Positions 1-5,816 of a stretch of DNA of 5,915 nt are shown one piece after another. A program made the position numbers and the translations under genes. The notes under the pieces are model-generated. The model was not told the origin of the DNA. It made no database searches and saw nothing but the letters and a program-made list of their open reading frames with translations. Where the stretch lies: the NCBI GenBank assembly GCA_009774145.1, contig VSND01000126.1, positions 1-5,915 of the forward strand, given 5' to 3'. The stretch is from Lachnospiraceae bacterium. GTDB taxonomy: Bacteria > Bacillota > Clostridia > Lachnospirales > Lachnospiraceae. How positions within the stretch are numbered: the first letter of the stretch is position 1; each line of letters opens with the position of its first letter.

Positions 1-592
1 CGAGCAGGAGAATGGAATTCCCAAACGTCTTTGCGGCCAGGTACGCATCCTCGACCATCTGTACCACATGGGACGCGTCGGATACCGTGGAAGCTTCCCA
101 TCCGAAGGTATCCTGCAGACCGTCATGAAGCCGGATGCTTAAGGGAAGACATGCCATGCTGTGGATGTTTCCCGCCAGAATTCCCAGCCCGCCGAACATG
201 TGCCCATGAATAAACTGTGGGGTTGCAGAGTTTTCAGATTCCTGACAGAGCTTTTTCACTCCGGGAATGCGGCGTCCTTCTTTGGACTGCTTCACACCGT
301 CTCCAATAAGAACATGAAACCCTCCTTCCTGATACAGAGGAAAGAGCCGGAGAACCGTCTGAAACCAGCACTGCCGTATCCGGTCCAGGGACCAGGAGGA
401 GGCACGGAAGAAATGGAGCATGGACAGATAACAGTCCGGTTTCAGGGCGAGGTCACGGATTACAGAAGTCACTCCAAGTTTATCGGAACGAAGCATCAAC
501 CCCAGGGTAAGAACCACGAACCAGCGGAAAGCCGCTTTTCTGGAGAAGCAGGATTCAAAAGAGGATAAAATTTTATCAATAAAATCGAACAT
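1..592 (-). CDS. DDE transposase, N-terminal part (runs off the left edge)
   Basis: The minus strand from ATG 592-590 stays open for 197 codons to the window edge, so the C-terminal part is missing from view. The protein begins MFDFIDKILSSFE. A motif at residues 93-112, HVLIGDGVKQSKEGRRIPGV, is followed by a KKLCQESEN segment and by FIHGHMFGG near residues 128-135. This IGDG...K.EGR..PGVKK...SEN pattern is known from IS4-like/DDE transposases common in Clostridia. Asp98 would be the first catalytic acid; the other acidic residues would lie beyond the edge. A TGA in the same frame at 604-602 fixes this ATG as the first possible start, and no strong ribosome site precedes it. The gene lies about 120 bp downstream of the orphan rhs toxin tip, where that toxin's immunity gene would be expected. 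The DDE identification is fairly sure; the exact IS family is not. Without the other end, it cannot be said whether the element is intact. Confidence 0.8.
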   Translation of the reverse strand, partial: MFDFIDKILSSFESCFSRKAAFRWFVVLTLGLMLRSDKLGVTSVIRDLALKPDCYLSMLHFFRASSWSLDRIRQCWFQTVLRLFPLYQEGGFHVLIGDGVKQSKEGRRIPGVKKLCQESENSATPQFIHGHMFGGLGILAGNIHSMACLPLSIRLHDGLQDTFGWEASTVSDASHVVQMVEDAYLAAKTFGNSILLL

Positions 593-635
593 GGCATATG
601 GTCAACCACCGGAAAATATGGTAAACTCATACACA

Positions 636-719
636 GGAATAACTCTTTCAGGCGGTTTGTATCTTTCTTAAGTATTGGTAACTTAAAGATACCATAAAAT
701 GCCATAAAAGGGTTATTCT
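636..719. repeat. Nested imperfect inverted repeats between toxin tip and transposase
   Basis: Outer arms 636-648 (ggaataactcttt) and 707-719 (aaagggttattct) are complementary at 11 of 13 positions. Inner arms 660-673 (tatctttcttaagt) and 681-691 (acttaaagata) pair with a 3-nt bulge and a 7-nt loop. A short imperfect tandem repeat, taccataaaa/tgccataaaa, fills 690-709. The outer right arm overlaps the stop codon of the orphan rhs frame at 713-715. The segment could be the end of the insertion sequence that carries the transposase, a small decayed mobile element, or an RNA hairpin. No T-tract follows the stem on either strand, so it is not a typical intrinsic terminator. Confidence 0.45.
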
Positions 720-1105
720 TTTTTATTAAAACTTTTTACTCTCCAGTCAGTATAAATAAAAATGGTATTATCTGTAGATGTAACCCAAGCCCGAATTTGT
801 TCAGCACTAACTCCCCATTTTTTGGCAATTACACATCTGGACACAGGCAGCCACTCATGGTCTGACCCTCCATGTCTTAATTGATTTGTAATGCCATAGT
901 TTGCTGTTTCAGCTCTTGTCCTTCCTGTTCCGGCCCCATATTTTTTATCAGCCATCAATATAGATAACTCATCAACAGACAATTTATTAAACCAGGAAGC
1001 AAAATTATCTTTTCTTGGTACTTCCCCAACTTTTCCATAAGTTGTATTTCGAGTAGTCCTCTGCATTATATCCATTACTTCAGATGATGCATTACTTACT
1101 TCTTT
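713..1105 (-). other. Variable C-terminal toxin domain of the orphan Rhs (HEWLPVS motif)
   Basis: The 130 residues after DPSGY (965-1094) share nothing visible with the other tip in this window and are more AT-rich than the core, as expected for an exchangeable Rhs-CT. Features are a lysine/arginine-rich middle (MADKKYGAGTGRTRAETANYG) then HGGSDHEWLPVSRCVIAKKW followed by GVSAEQIRAW. The His/Asp/His/Glu cluster is a plausible active site. Comparable HEWL.VSR...WGV segments occur, from memory, at the ends of other polymorphic toxins, usually with a further His/Asn-containing stretch after them. Here the protein stops soon after (TDWRVKSFNKKE), so the tip may be a short variant or clipped. A nuclease-like activity is possible but not shown; the family is not assigned with confidence. 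No immunity gene is visible directly downstream. Confidence 0.7.
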
Positions 1106-3997
1106 ATACCCGCTCGGATCCCAATAAACCACCGGATTATTCCGACAGTAAGCATACAGATTCAGCCCGTCTCCCTGATAGACATCCTCCTGTAAAAATC
1201 TTCCCAGTATTGGGTTATAGTATCTTGCACGCAGATAATACTGTTCCGTTACCTCGTCATACTGCTGACCGGTATAGCGGATGCGGTTGGGAAGCTCTTC
1301 CGAGGCCTCCAGTCCGACTCCGAACGCATCATAGCGGTACTGATTTTTTATCGTTCCCGTCTCATCCGTGATCAGCGCCATGCTGAGCTGCTCATCCGGA
1401 TGGTAGTAATACGTTCGCTGTCCTCTCCGGACTGCTTCGGTCCCTGCTCCCAGGCAGTAGCCGGCTGTTTCCTTATCCCCTCCTTCTTCATACAGAAGTT
1501 CTCCGTTCTGATAGACGAACCGGATCAGCTTCTCATTTTCTCTCATCTCATGGCGCAGGCCTTCCGCATCGTAGCGGTTTTCCTGTATCTGACCGTCTGC
1601 GCACTCCACCCGGATCTGCTGGTTTTTACTGTTGTAGAAATACCGGCTGATCCCGGATTCGGTTTCCTCCCTCAGTATACTTCCCTGTCTGCTGTAGGTA
1701 AAGGTATTTCTTCTGCGGATTCCGTCTGTCCGGATCTCTTCCGTGTTGATGAGCTGGTTCTTCTCATTGTAGGAGTAAACAGTTTCAATATTCCGGTTTT
1801 CACCTGTTTCCTCTTTCCGGATCCGGTTTCCGGCTGCATCGTAGTTATAGCGGAATACTGCATCCTTCCGGTTTTCCTCCAGAAGCTGTCCGCGCACGTC
1901 ATACTGACAGGTGATCTCCAGCGCACTGCTTCCGTCGGTTGCCGGTCCCTGCACGCCTGTTTTGGTCAGGCGGTTCTCATTGCCGTCATACTGGTAACGG
2001 AAGGACAGCAGGATGTCGCTTCCCATGCGGGTTTCCAGATGCGATACGTTGCCGTCTGCGTCATACTGGTACGAGGTCCTGATTCCGTTCCCGCAGCGGA
2101 TCTGTTCCAGACGTTCCAGACAGTCATAGAGGTACCGGACTTCCATCCCTTCCGGACTGAAGATCCGGCTGGTACGCCCGAGGATATCATACTCATAGTG
2201 CGTCGTCACGCCTGCGGGGTCTGTGATCTGCGCAATCTTTCCACCCCCGTCATACGTGTAGGAGATCAGCCGCCTTCCGCCGGAGCGTTTTTCTTTTAAC
2301 CGGCCCTGATCGTTGTAGATATATTCGTAGGAATGGCCGTTGCAGACCGCATGGGTCAGCCTTCCAAGGCTGTCGTACCTGCAGATGGTGATGACCGGAT
2401 TCTCCCCGTTCTCATCGGTTGCTTTTTCGCAGACCAGGTTTCCGAATACGTTATACGTCCGGGATACCTGCCTCCCGTCCCGGTCGATGTGCAGGGACAG
2501 GTTGCCTTCTTCGTCATACCGGAAGGTTTCTGTATCTCCTGTCTGGTCGATCCGTTCCCGGACTTTTCCGAGGCTGTTGTAGCGATACTGAATGGAACCG
2601 CCATTCCCGTTGATGGTCCGGCTTACCTGTCCGGACGGCGTATACTCGTAGCCTTCTGTTACGCCGTCGGAGAAGCAGATGCCGGTGATCCTGCCCCAGC
2701 TGTCCAGACGGTAGTCGATACGCTCGCCGTTTCCGTCCGTGATTCCGGTGATCTGGCCTCTGGCATTGTATTCGTAGCTCTGGAGAACTTTATACGGGCT
2801 GCTTTCCTTCTTCCCCCTTTTTGCTTCTCTGATCTGACCGTCCAGGGTGTACCGGTATGCGGTCTCATTCCCGAGGCCGTCTCTTCGCAGGGACGGCATG
2901 TCCTGAAGGTTATAACTTCTCTCTTCCACCACCTGATCCAGGCCGTTGGTGACGCGGATGAGGTTTCCCCGGCTGTCATAGCGGTAGGAGGTTCCTGCTC
3001 CGCTGCCGCTTTCTCTGTTATAGCTGTAAGGCGAGATCTCTTTGAGCAGCCGGTCGTTCTGGTCGTAGAGATAACGGGTGACGGCTCCTCCCGGGTTCGT
3101 CCGGTGCGTGATCCGGTCCTTCAGGTCATACTGATACGTGGCTTTCAGGTTTTCTTTCTGCGTTGCTTCTTCCGGGCCTGCCCCGTATACCGATACGCTC
3201 AGGGTATTCCCGGCTGCATCGTAGGTGTAACAGGTCCTCCGGTCGATGCCGTTCTTCCTGTCCAGTATCCGCTCTTCCGTCAGGCGGTCGTCTGCGTCGA
3301 AGATCCGGCGGATCTCATATCCCTTCGGCGTCCGGATCCAGTTCTGATTCCCGTTTTCATCATAGCCGTAGCGGGTGACGGCCAGTTTCTTTTCGCCGTT
3401 TCCCTGTATCGTCTCGGTCCGGCTGATTCTCCAGCCGTTTTTATTATAGCCATAACGGACCTTCTGGACAATGCCCTCTTCTATGGTCCGTTCTTCCAGC
3501 GTCAGGCTGCCCAGACAGTCGTAGGCATAACGCATCCGGGCACCGAAGTCATCTTCTACAAGAATCAGACGGTTATTGGCATCATAGGAAAAGCGGATTT
3601 TATGCCAGCTCACCGGGTCTGCGTCTCTCTCCACTTCCTGCTGTCCGTATGCTTCTTCCACTTTATTGCCCTGCCGGTCATAGCGGTAAGCGACCACCCG
3701 GTAGCAGGTACATTCTCCTTCCTTCCGGACGCTGATCTGCTCTCTGGTCTTCAGGCCCAGTCCATTGTAATGGATGAGCGTCTCTTTTCCTTCGCCGTCG
3801 ATCTCCCGGATGACCTGGTCACGGCCGTTGTATTCGTAGCTCCGCAGACGGTTTCCCTCCGGATCATGGACATGGATCAGCCTGCCGCGGATGTCGTAGC
3901 GGTACCGGACTTCCATTCCTCCCGGACTGCTGATCCGGCTGGTGCGCCCGAGGATATCGTACTCGTAATGCGTCGTCACGCCTGCGGGATCCGTCAT
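713..3997 (-). CDS. Orphan Rhs/YD-repeat core with C-terminal HEW-motif toxin tip (5'-truncated)
   Basis: This 1094-residue frame contains about 37 YD repeats of the form YxYDxxGRLxxx, which in known Rhs/Tc-toxin C proteins build a beta-cocoon that encloses the toxin. The core ends at about residues 875-964 with the Rhs-associated signature YYYHPDEQ...TDETG..., YLRARYYNPILGRF and DPSGY. Residues 965-1094 are an unrelated variable tip. No secretion, PAAR, LXG or signal-peptide domain is present, because the natural N-terminus is missing. The ATG at 3997 lies inside a YD repeat and has no properly spaced ribosome site; the frame continues upstream for 21 codons to a TAA at 4063-4061, beyond which rhs homology resumes. 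Homology ends near 4167. The gene follows a complete-looking toxin/immunity pair on the same strand, as displaced rhs tips do. It is probably a silent donor of core and toxin rather than a normally translated gene. The Rhs identity is certain; the start and expression are doubtful. Confidence 0.9.
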   Translation of the reverse strand: MTDPAGVTTHYEYDILGRTSRISSPGGMEVRYRYDIRGRLIHVHDPEGNRLRSYEYNGRDQVIREIDGEGKETLIHYNGLGLKTREQISVRKEGECTCYRVVAYRYDRQGNKVEEAYGQQEVERDADPVSWHKIRFSYDANNRLILVEDDFGARMRYAYDCLGSLTLEERTIEEGIVQKVRYGYNKNGWRISRTETIQGNGEKKLAVTRYGYDENGNQNWIRTPKGYEIRRIFDADDRLTEERILDRKNGIDRRTCYTYDAAGNTLSVSVYGAGPEEATQKENLKATYQYDLKDRITHRTNPGGAVTRYLYDQNDRLLKEISPYSYNRESGSGAGTSYRYDSRGNLIRVTNGLDQVVEERSYNLQDMPSLRRDGLGNETAYRYTLDGQIREAKRGKKESSPYKVLQSYEYNARGQITGITDGNGERIDYRLDSWGRITGICFSDGVTEGYEYTPSGQVSRTINGNGGSIQYRYNSLGKVRERIDQTGDTETFRYDEEGNLSLHIDRDGRQVSRTYNVFGNLVCEKATDENGENPVITICRYDSLGRLTHAVCNGHSYEYIYNDQGRLKEKRSGGRRLISYTYDGGGKIAQITDPAGVTTHYEYDILGRTSRIFSPEGMEVRYLYDCLERLEQIRCGNGIRTSYQYDADGNVSHLETRMGSDILLSFRYQYDGNENRLTKTGVQGPATDGSSALEITCQYDVRGQLLEENRKDAVFRYNYDAAGNRIRKEETGENRNIETVYSYNEKNQLINTEEIRTDGIRRRNTFTYSRQGSILREETESGISRYFYNSKNQQIRVECADGQIQENRYDAEGLRHEMRENEKLIRFVYQNGELLYEEGGDKETAGYCLGAGTEAVRRGQRTYYYHPDEQLSMALITDETGTIKNQYRYDAFGVGLEASEELPNRIRYTGQQYDEVTEQYYLRARYYNPILGRFLQEDVYQGDGLNLYAYCRNNPVVYWDPSGYKEVSNASSEVMDIMQRTTRNTTYGKVGEVPRKDNFASWFNKLSVDELSILMADKKYGAGTGRTRAETANYGITNQLRHGGSDHEWLPVSRCVIAKKWGVSAEQIRAWVTSTDNTIFIYTDWRVKSFNKKE
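1106..1204 (-). repeat. Conserved Rhs core end, copy in the orphan rhs
   Basis: This 99-bp segment encodes GRFLQEDVYQGDGLNLYAYC and the following residues through DPSGY. It matches 5817-5915 with 4 mismatches, and the 78 bp nearest the toxin junction (1106-1183) are identical. The match stops at the tyrosine codon of DPSGY, after which the two toxin tips are unrelated. It is the likely site of homologous recombination that exchanges Rhs tips. The copy on the right continues out of the window, so the full repeat is probably longer. Confidence 0.93.
2131..2397 (-). repeat. Internal Rhs core repeat, downstream copy
   Basis: This segment aligns without gaps to 3901-4167 at a constant offset of 1770 bp. 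About 30 differences were counted by hand in about 266 positions, roughly 89% identity. It encodes the YD modules around RYDSLGRLTHAVCNGHSYEY, QGRLKEKRSGGRRLISYTYD and ITDPAGVTTHYEYDILGRTS. In this copy the lysine-glutamate-lysine stretch is intact (GAA), whereas the upstream copy has TAA at the same place. The offset is a multiple of three, so recombination between copies would remove 590 codons and keep the frame. Confidence 0.85.
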
Positions 3998-4167
3998 CTC
4001 CGTGATCTTCCCGGCCCGGTCGTACGTGTAGGAGATCAGCCGCCTTCCGCCGGAACGCTTTTATTTTAACCGGCCCTGATCGTTGTAGATGTATTCATAG
4101 GAATGGCCGTTGCAGACTGCATGGGTCAGCCTGCCAAGGCTGTCGTACCGGAAGGTGGTGACGACCT
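3901..4167 (-). repeat. Internal Rhs core repeat, upstream copy at the broken 5' edge
   Basis: This is the partner of 2131-2397 and forms the whole 5' tip of the orphan rhs. Its right limit, near 4167, coincides with the end of all recognisable Rhs sequence. Its left limit is at about 3901, where the two copies diverge completely (YRYDIRGRL here, YLYDCLERL in the other). The copy carries the nonsense change GAA to TAA at 4063-4061. The orphan fragment may have been made by recombination or capture inside a repeated core module. Confidence 0.85.
4061..4167 (-). pseudogene. Decayed 5' extension of the orphan rhs, ended by a nonsense codon
   Basis: Reading leftward from about 4167 in the frame of the downstream rhs gives VVTTFRYDSLGRLTHAVCNG, then HSYEYIYNDQGRLK, then TAA at 4063-4061. 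The intact internal copy reads QGRLKEKRSGGRR at the same place, so a single G-to-T change (GAA to TAA on the coding strand) explains the stop. Another TAA lies in the same frame just before the homology, in the non-Rhs junction. No start codon with a ribosome site serves this fragment. It shows that the orphan is cut off from its ancestral start and has drifted under weak selection. Confidence 0.85.
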
Positions 4168-4241
4168 TAATTTATGCTGTGCTATCTACTCTTGACCAAA
4201 AAACATTACATTCCTTGATCACACCCATATATTGCAAACTA
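4168..4241. other. Junction between immunity gene and orphan rhs core
   Basis: These 74 bp separate the stop of the presumed immunity gene from the first recognisable Rhs core base. They are AT-rich and resemble the immunity gene in composition, not the core. On the minus strand an 18-codon frame starts at an ATG (MGVIKECNVFW...) and ends at a TAA in the same frame as the Rhs fragment; nothing supports it as a gene. No terminator hairpin, inverted repeat or target-site duplication was recognised. It probably marks an old recombination breakpoint. Confidence 0.5.
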
Positions 4242-5147
4242 CTATATATAATCATATCCACTCCAACGATCACAAAATCTGTACTCTTCCCCACACACTT
4301 TACACTTCACAATATCCCATCCATGAAACATCCTGTTCGCTGCCTCTTCAGAACTCTTACAGTACAAAAGACATCCACAAAGTGAAAAAGCAAACCGCAC
4401 AGGCAAATTGGATGTTACTCCATTTGCAATAATCAGTCTGGCAAGTTTTAAATGTGAACGAATAGGATCTGTAATTGACTCACCGGAAAGCTTTTCGTCA
4501 ATTACATCCAAAAAACAACTCCAATGATTCTCAGAACTCTTTTCAAATGGATACTCAAAATCTTCAGTATCTACACTCTTGATAATATGATGTTCCTTCT
4601 TCTCACCATCCGGAACTATTCCCGTATCAAATATTGAAAATTCCTCATCATGTCCCTGGCTGCATGTTGCCACATCAGCTCCTTCTATTGGAGCCATATA
4701 ATCACTAAGCGTCATGTGTCCAAAAACATGTCCGGCAAAAGAAAATAATGTCGGAAATAAATAACGGGCATCATCATATACGATTTGAATCTGTTTTGCT
4801 AAAAGTTCTGCACATTTTTTTTCCGCAAATTTTAATGAATTATCAAAAACTGTAAGAACCTCTTCAGGGACTTCACAACGAAATTTCTCCTGTGTAGAAA
4901 CCCATATTCCAATATTGCTCCACAATTCCTTTGCAATTTCATAATCTGCTTTTGAGGCATAGAAAATCATATGAGGTATAACCGCATAAAAAGAAGAATT
5001 ACATGTCCCCTGATCCCATATAATGTCCCTTATTTTAGAAAACTCAATTGTACTCGCATTTATATTTTTCGAAAAATCATCTAATAATTCTACAATTTCT
5101 TCACTGTATAAACTCCAGTATTTGCTATCCAAATCCAATTTTAACAT
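4242..5147 (-). CDS. Putative immunity protein for the deaminase-type Rhs tip (HEAT-like)
   Basis: The gene lies 21 nt after the stop of the rhs toxin tip on the same strand, the standard place for the cognate immunity gene, which would neutralise the toxin in the producing cell by binding it. The ATG at 5147 is preceded by GGAGG with an 8-nt spacer. A TTG 15 nt further upstream is open but overlaps that ribosome site, so it was not chosen. The product is 301 residues, acidic, with no signal peptide or membrane segment, hence cytoplasmic. Residues 41-66 (DIIWDQGTCNSSFYAVIPHM followed by IFYASK) resemble the WxQGTxYxASxxAVPHL pattern of HEAT-repeat-type immunity-like proteins. A GHVFGH stretch lies near 139-144, and C282-x2-C285-x6-C292 near the end may bind zinc. 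Composition is strongly AT-rich compared with the Rhs core, a sign of modular acquisition. No named immunity family is claimed; the role is inferred from position and fold-like pattern. Confidence 0.75.
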   Translation of the reverse strand: MLKLDLDSKYWSLYSEEIVELLDDFSKNINASTIEFSKIRDIIWDQGTCNSSFYAVIPHMIFYASKADYEIAKELWSNIGIWVSTQEKFRCEVPEEVLTVFDNSLKFAEKKCAELLAKQIQIVYDDARYLFPTLFSFAGHVFGHMTLSDYMAPIEGADVATCSQGHDEEFSIFDTGIVPDGEKKEHHIIKSVDTEDFEYPFEKSSENHWSCFLDVIDEKLSGESITDPIRSHLKLARLIIANGVTSNLPVRFAFSLCGCLLYCKSSEEAANRMFHGWDIVKCKVCGEEYRFCDRWSGYDYI

Positions 5148-5155
5148 TATCTCTA

Positions 5156-5160
5156 CCTCC
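5156..5160 (-). promoter_or_regulatory. Ribosome binding site (GGAGG) of the immunity gene
   Basis: The minus strand reads TTGGAGGTAGAGATAATG. GGAGG sits 8 nt before the ATG at 5147-5145 and decides the start against the upstream TTG (5162-5160), which overlaps it. The site lies in the 21-nt gap after the toxin stop codon (5171-5169), so toxin and immunity are probably made from one transcript. No separate promoter was recognised. Confidence 0.85.
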
Positions 5161-5168
5161 AATTTTTA

Positions 5169-5816
5169 CTAAAAATTTCGTCCAGTTCCTCCAGCATCTT
5201 CTTTAACCCCTGTAATATTATACACTCCCGCAGCATTTAATGCTTCATTACAAGGACCACAGGCCGCTCCTCCATGCCCTGCACCACTACTTGATGCGGA
5301 TACCCTTCCGGTTTGATTTTGAGATGCCCTTTCGGATTTTTGCTCAGCATGCCAATTATTTTTGTTATTACTTGCTGGAATCTTACTATTGGTTGGCATC
5401 CTTGCTGTTTCTCCATATATTTCTTGTACCACAGCTTTTTGACCACCTGAAAGTCCCCTTGTTTTACCTGCACCAGTAACAGTATGAATAACATTTCCCT
5501 CTTCATCATACCCCTGTATTACAGTAGTTGTTCTATTGTTTTGCGCCTTGATATCAGGGCTTCCATCCGCTCTTGTCAATGCTGCATGAATCATATCTAC
5601 ATCATTTTGCAACTGTTGTGCTGTTCGCAAATTAGGATCTTCTCCTTTCAGTCCAAGCGCTAAACATAATGAACCTGGAGTGACTGTACCATTTTCATCC
5701 ACATAGAAGTCAGCTCTATCAGCACCAGCTTCTTTATTCTGCCCTTGCATTTCCCCATGATCTGCACCTATTTTAGATGCTGGTGGGCATTTAGTCGCAG
5801 ATGCAGGTACATCAGC
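5169..5816 (-). other. Deaminase-like toxin tip (HAE...CGPC signature)
   Basis: Tip residues 156-158 are HAE (codons 5351-5343) and residues 186-189 are CGPC (codons 5261-5250), in the contexts NNWHAEQKSE and GGAACGPCNEALNAAGVYNI. The H-x-E plus C-x2-C arrangement, about 28 residues apart, is the zinc and catalytic signature of the cytidine-deaminase superfamily. Polymorphic-toxin members include YwqJ-like and SCP1.201/DddA-type deaminases. The glutamate would be the proton shuttle and His plus two Cys would hold zinc. A region around tip residues 32-50 (DRADFYVDENGTVTPGSL) looks like a toxin-side linker or strand. The protein ends 26 residues after the CxxC, which suits the short last helix and strand of the fold. 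Substrate (DNA, RNA or nucleotide) cannot be read from sequence, and the exact subfamily is uncertain. Confidence 0.8.

Noticed and set aside
161..568. Plus-strand frame of 135 codons at the left end
   Set aside because: It lies antisense to the transposase frame, which has a recognisable DDE motif.
660..691. Hairpin as a rho-independent terminator
   Set aside because: The stem is AT-rich, has a bulge, and no T-tract follows on either strand.
496..705. Minus-strand 69-codon frame just after the toxin stop, considered as a missing immunity gene
   Set aside because: Its second half overlaps the transposase in another frame (sequence like NPASPEKRLSAGSWF is a frame-shifted reading), and no ribosome site was seen.
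1400..2299. Plus-strand open frame of 299 codons with hydrophobic stretches
   Set aside because: Also antisense to the Rhs core; the apparent membrane-like segments come from the reverse complement of repeat codons.
2333..4069. Long plus-strand open frame of 578 codons
   Set aside because: It is antisense to the YD-repeat core. Its valine/proline-rich, low-complexity product is what reverse reading of YD repeats gives, and it shows no domain or ribosome site.
4110..4432. Plus-strand small frames across the immunity gene end and junction
   Set aside because: They run antisense to the immunity gene and the Rhs fragment, without ribosome sites or recognisable motifs.
5160..5162. TTG as start of the immunity gene
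   Set aside because: It overlaps the GGAGG ribosome site that is correctly spaced for the ATG at 5147.
5237..5509. Overlapping frames on both strands within the deaminase tip
   Set aside because: They are out-of-frame readings of the tip coding sequence; only the frame with HAE and CGPC continues from the Rhs core.
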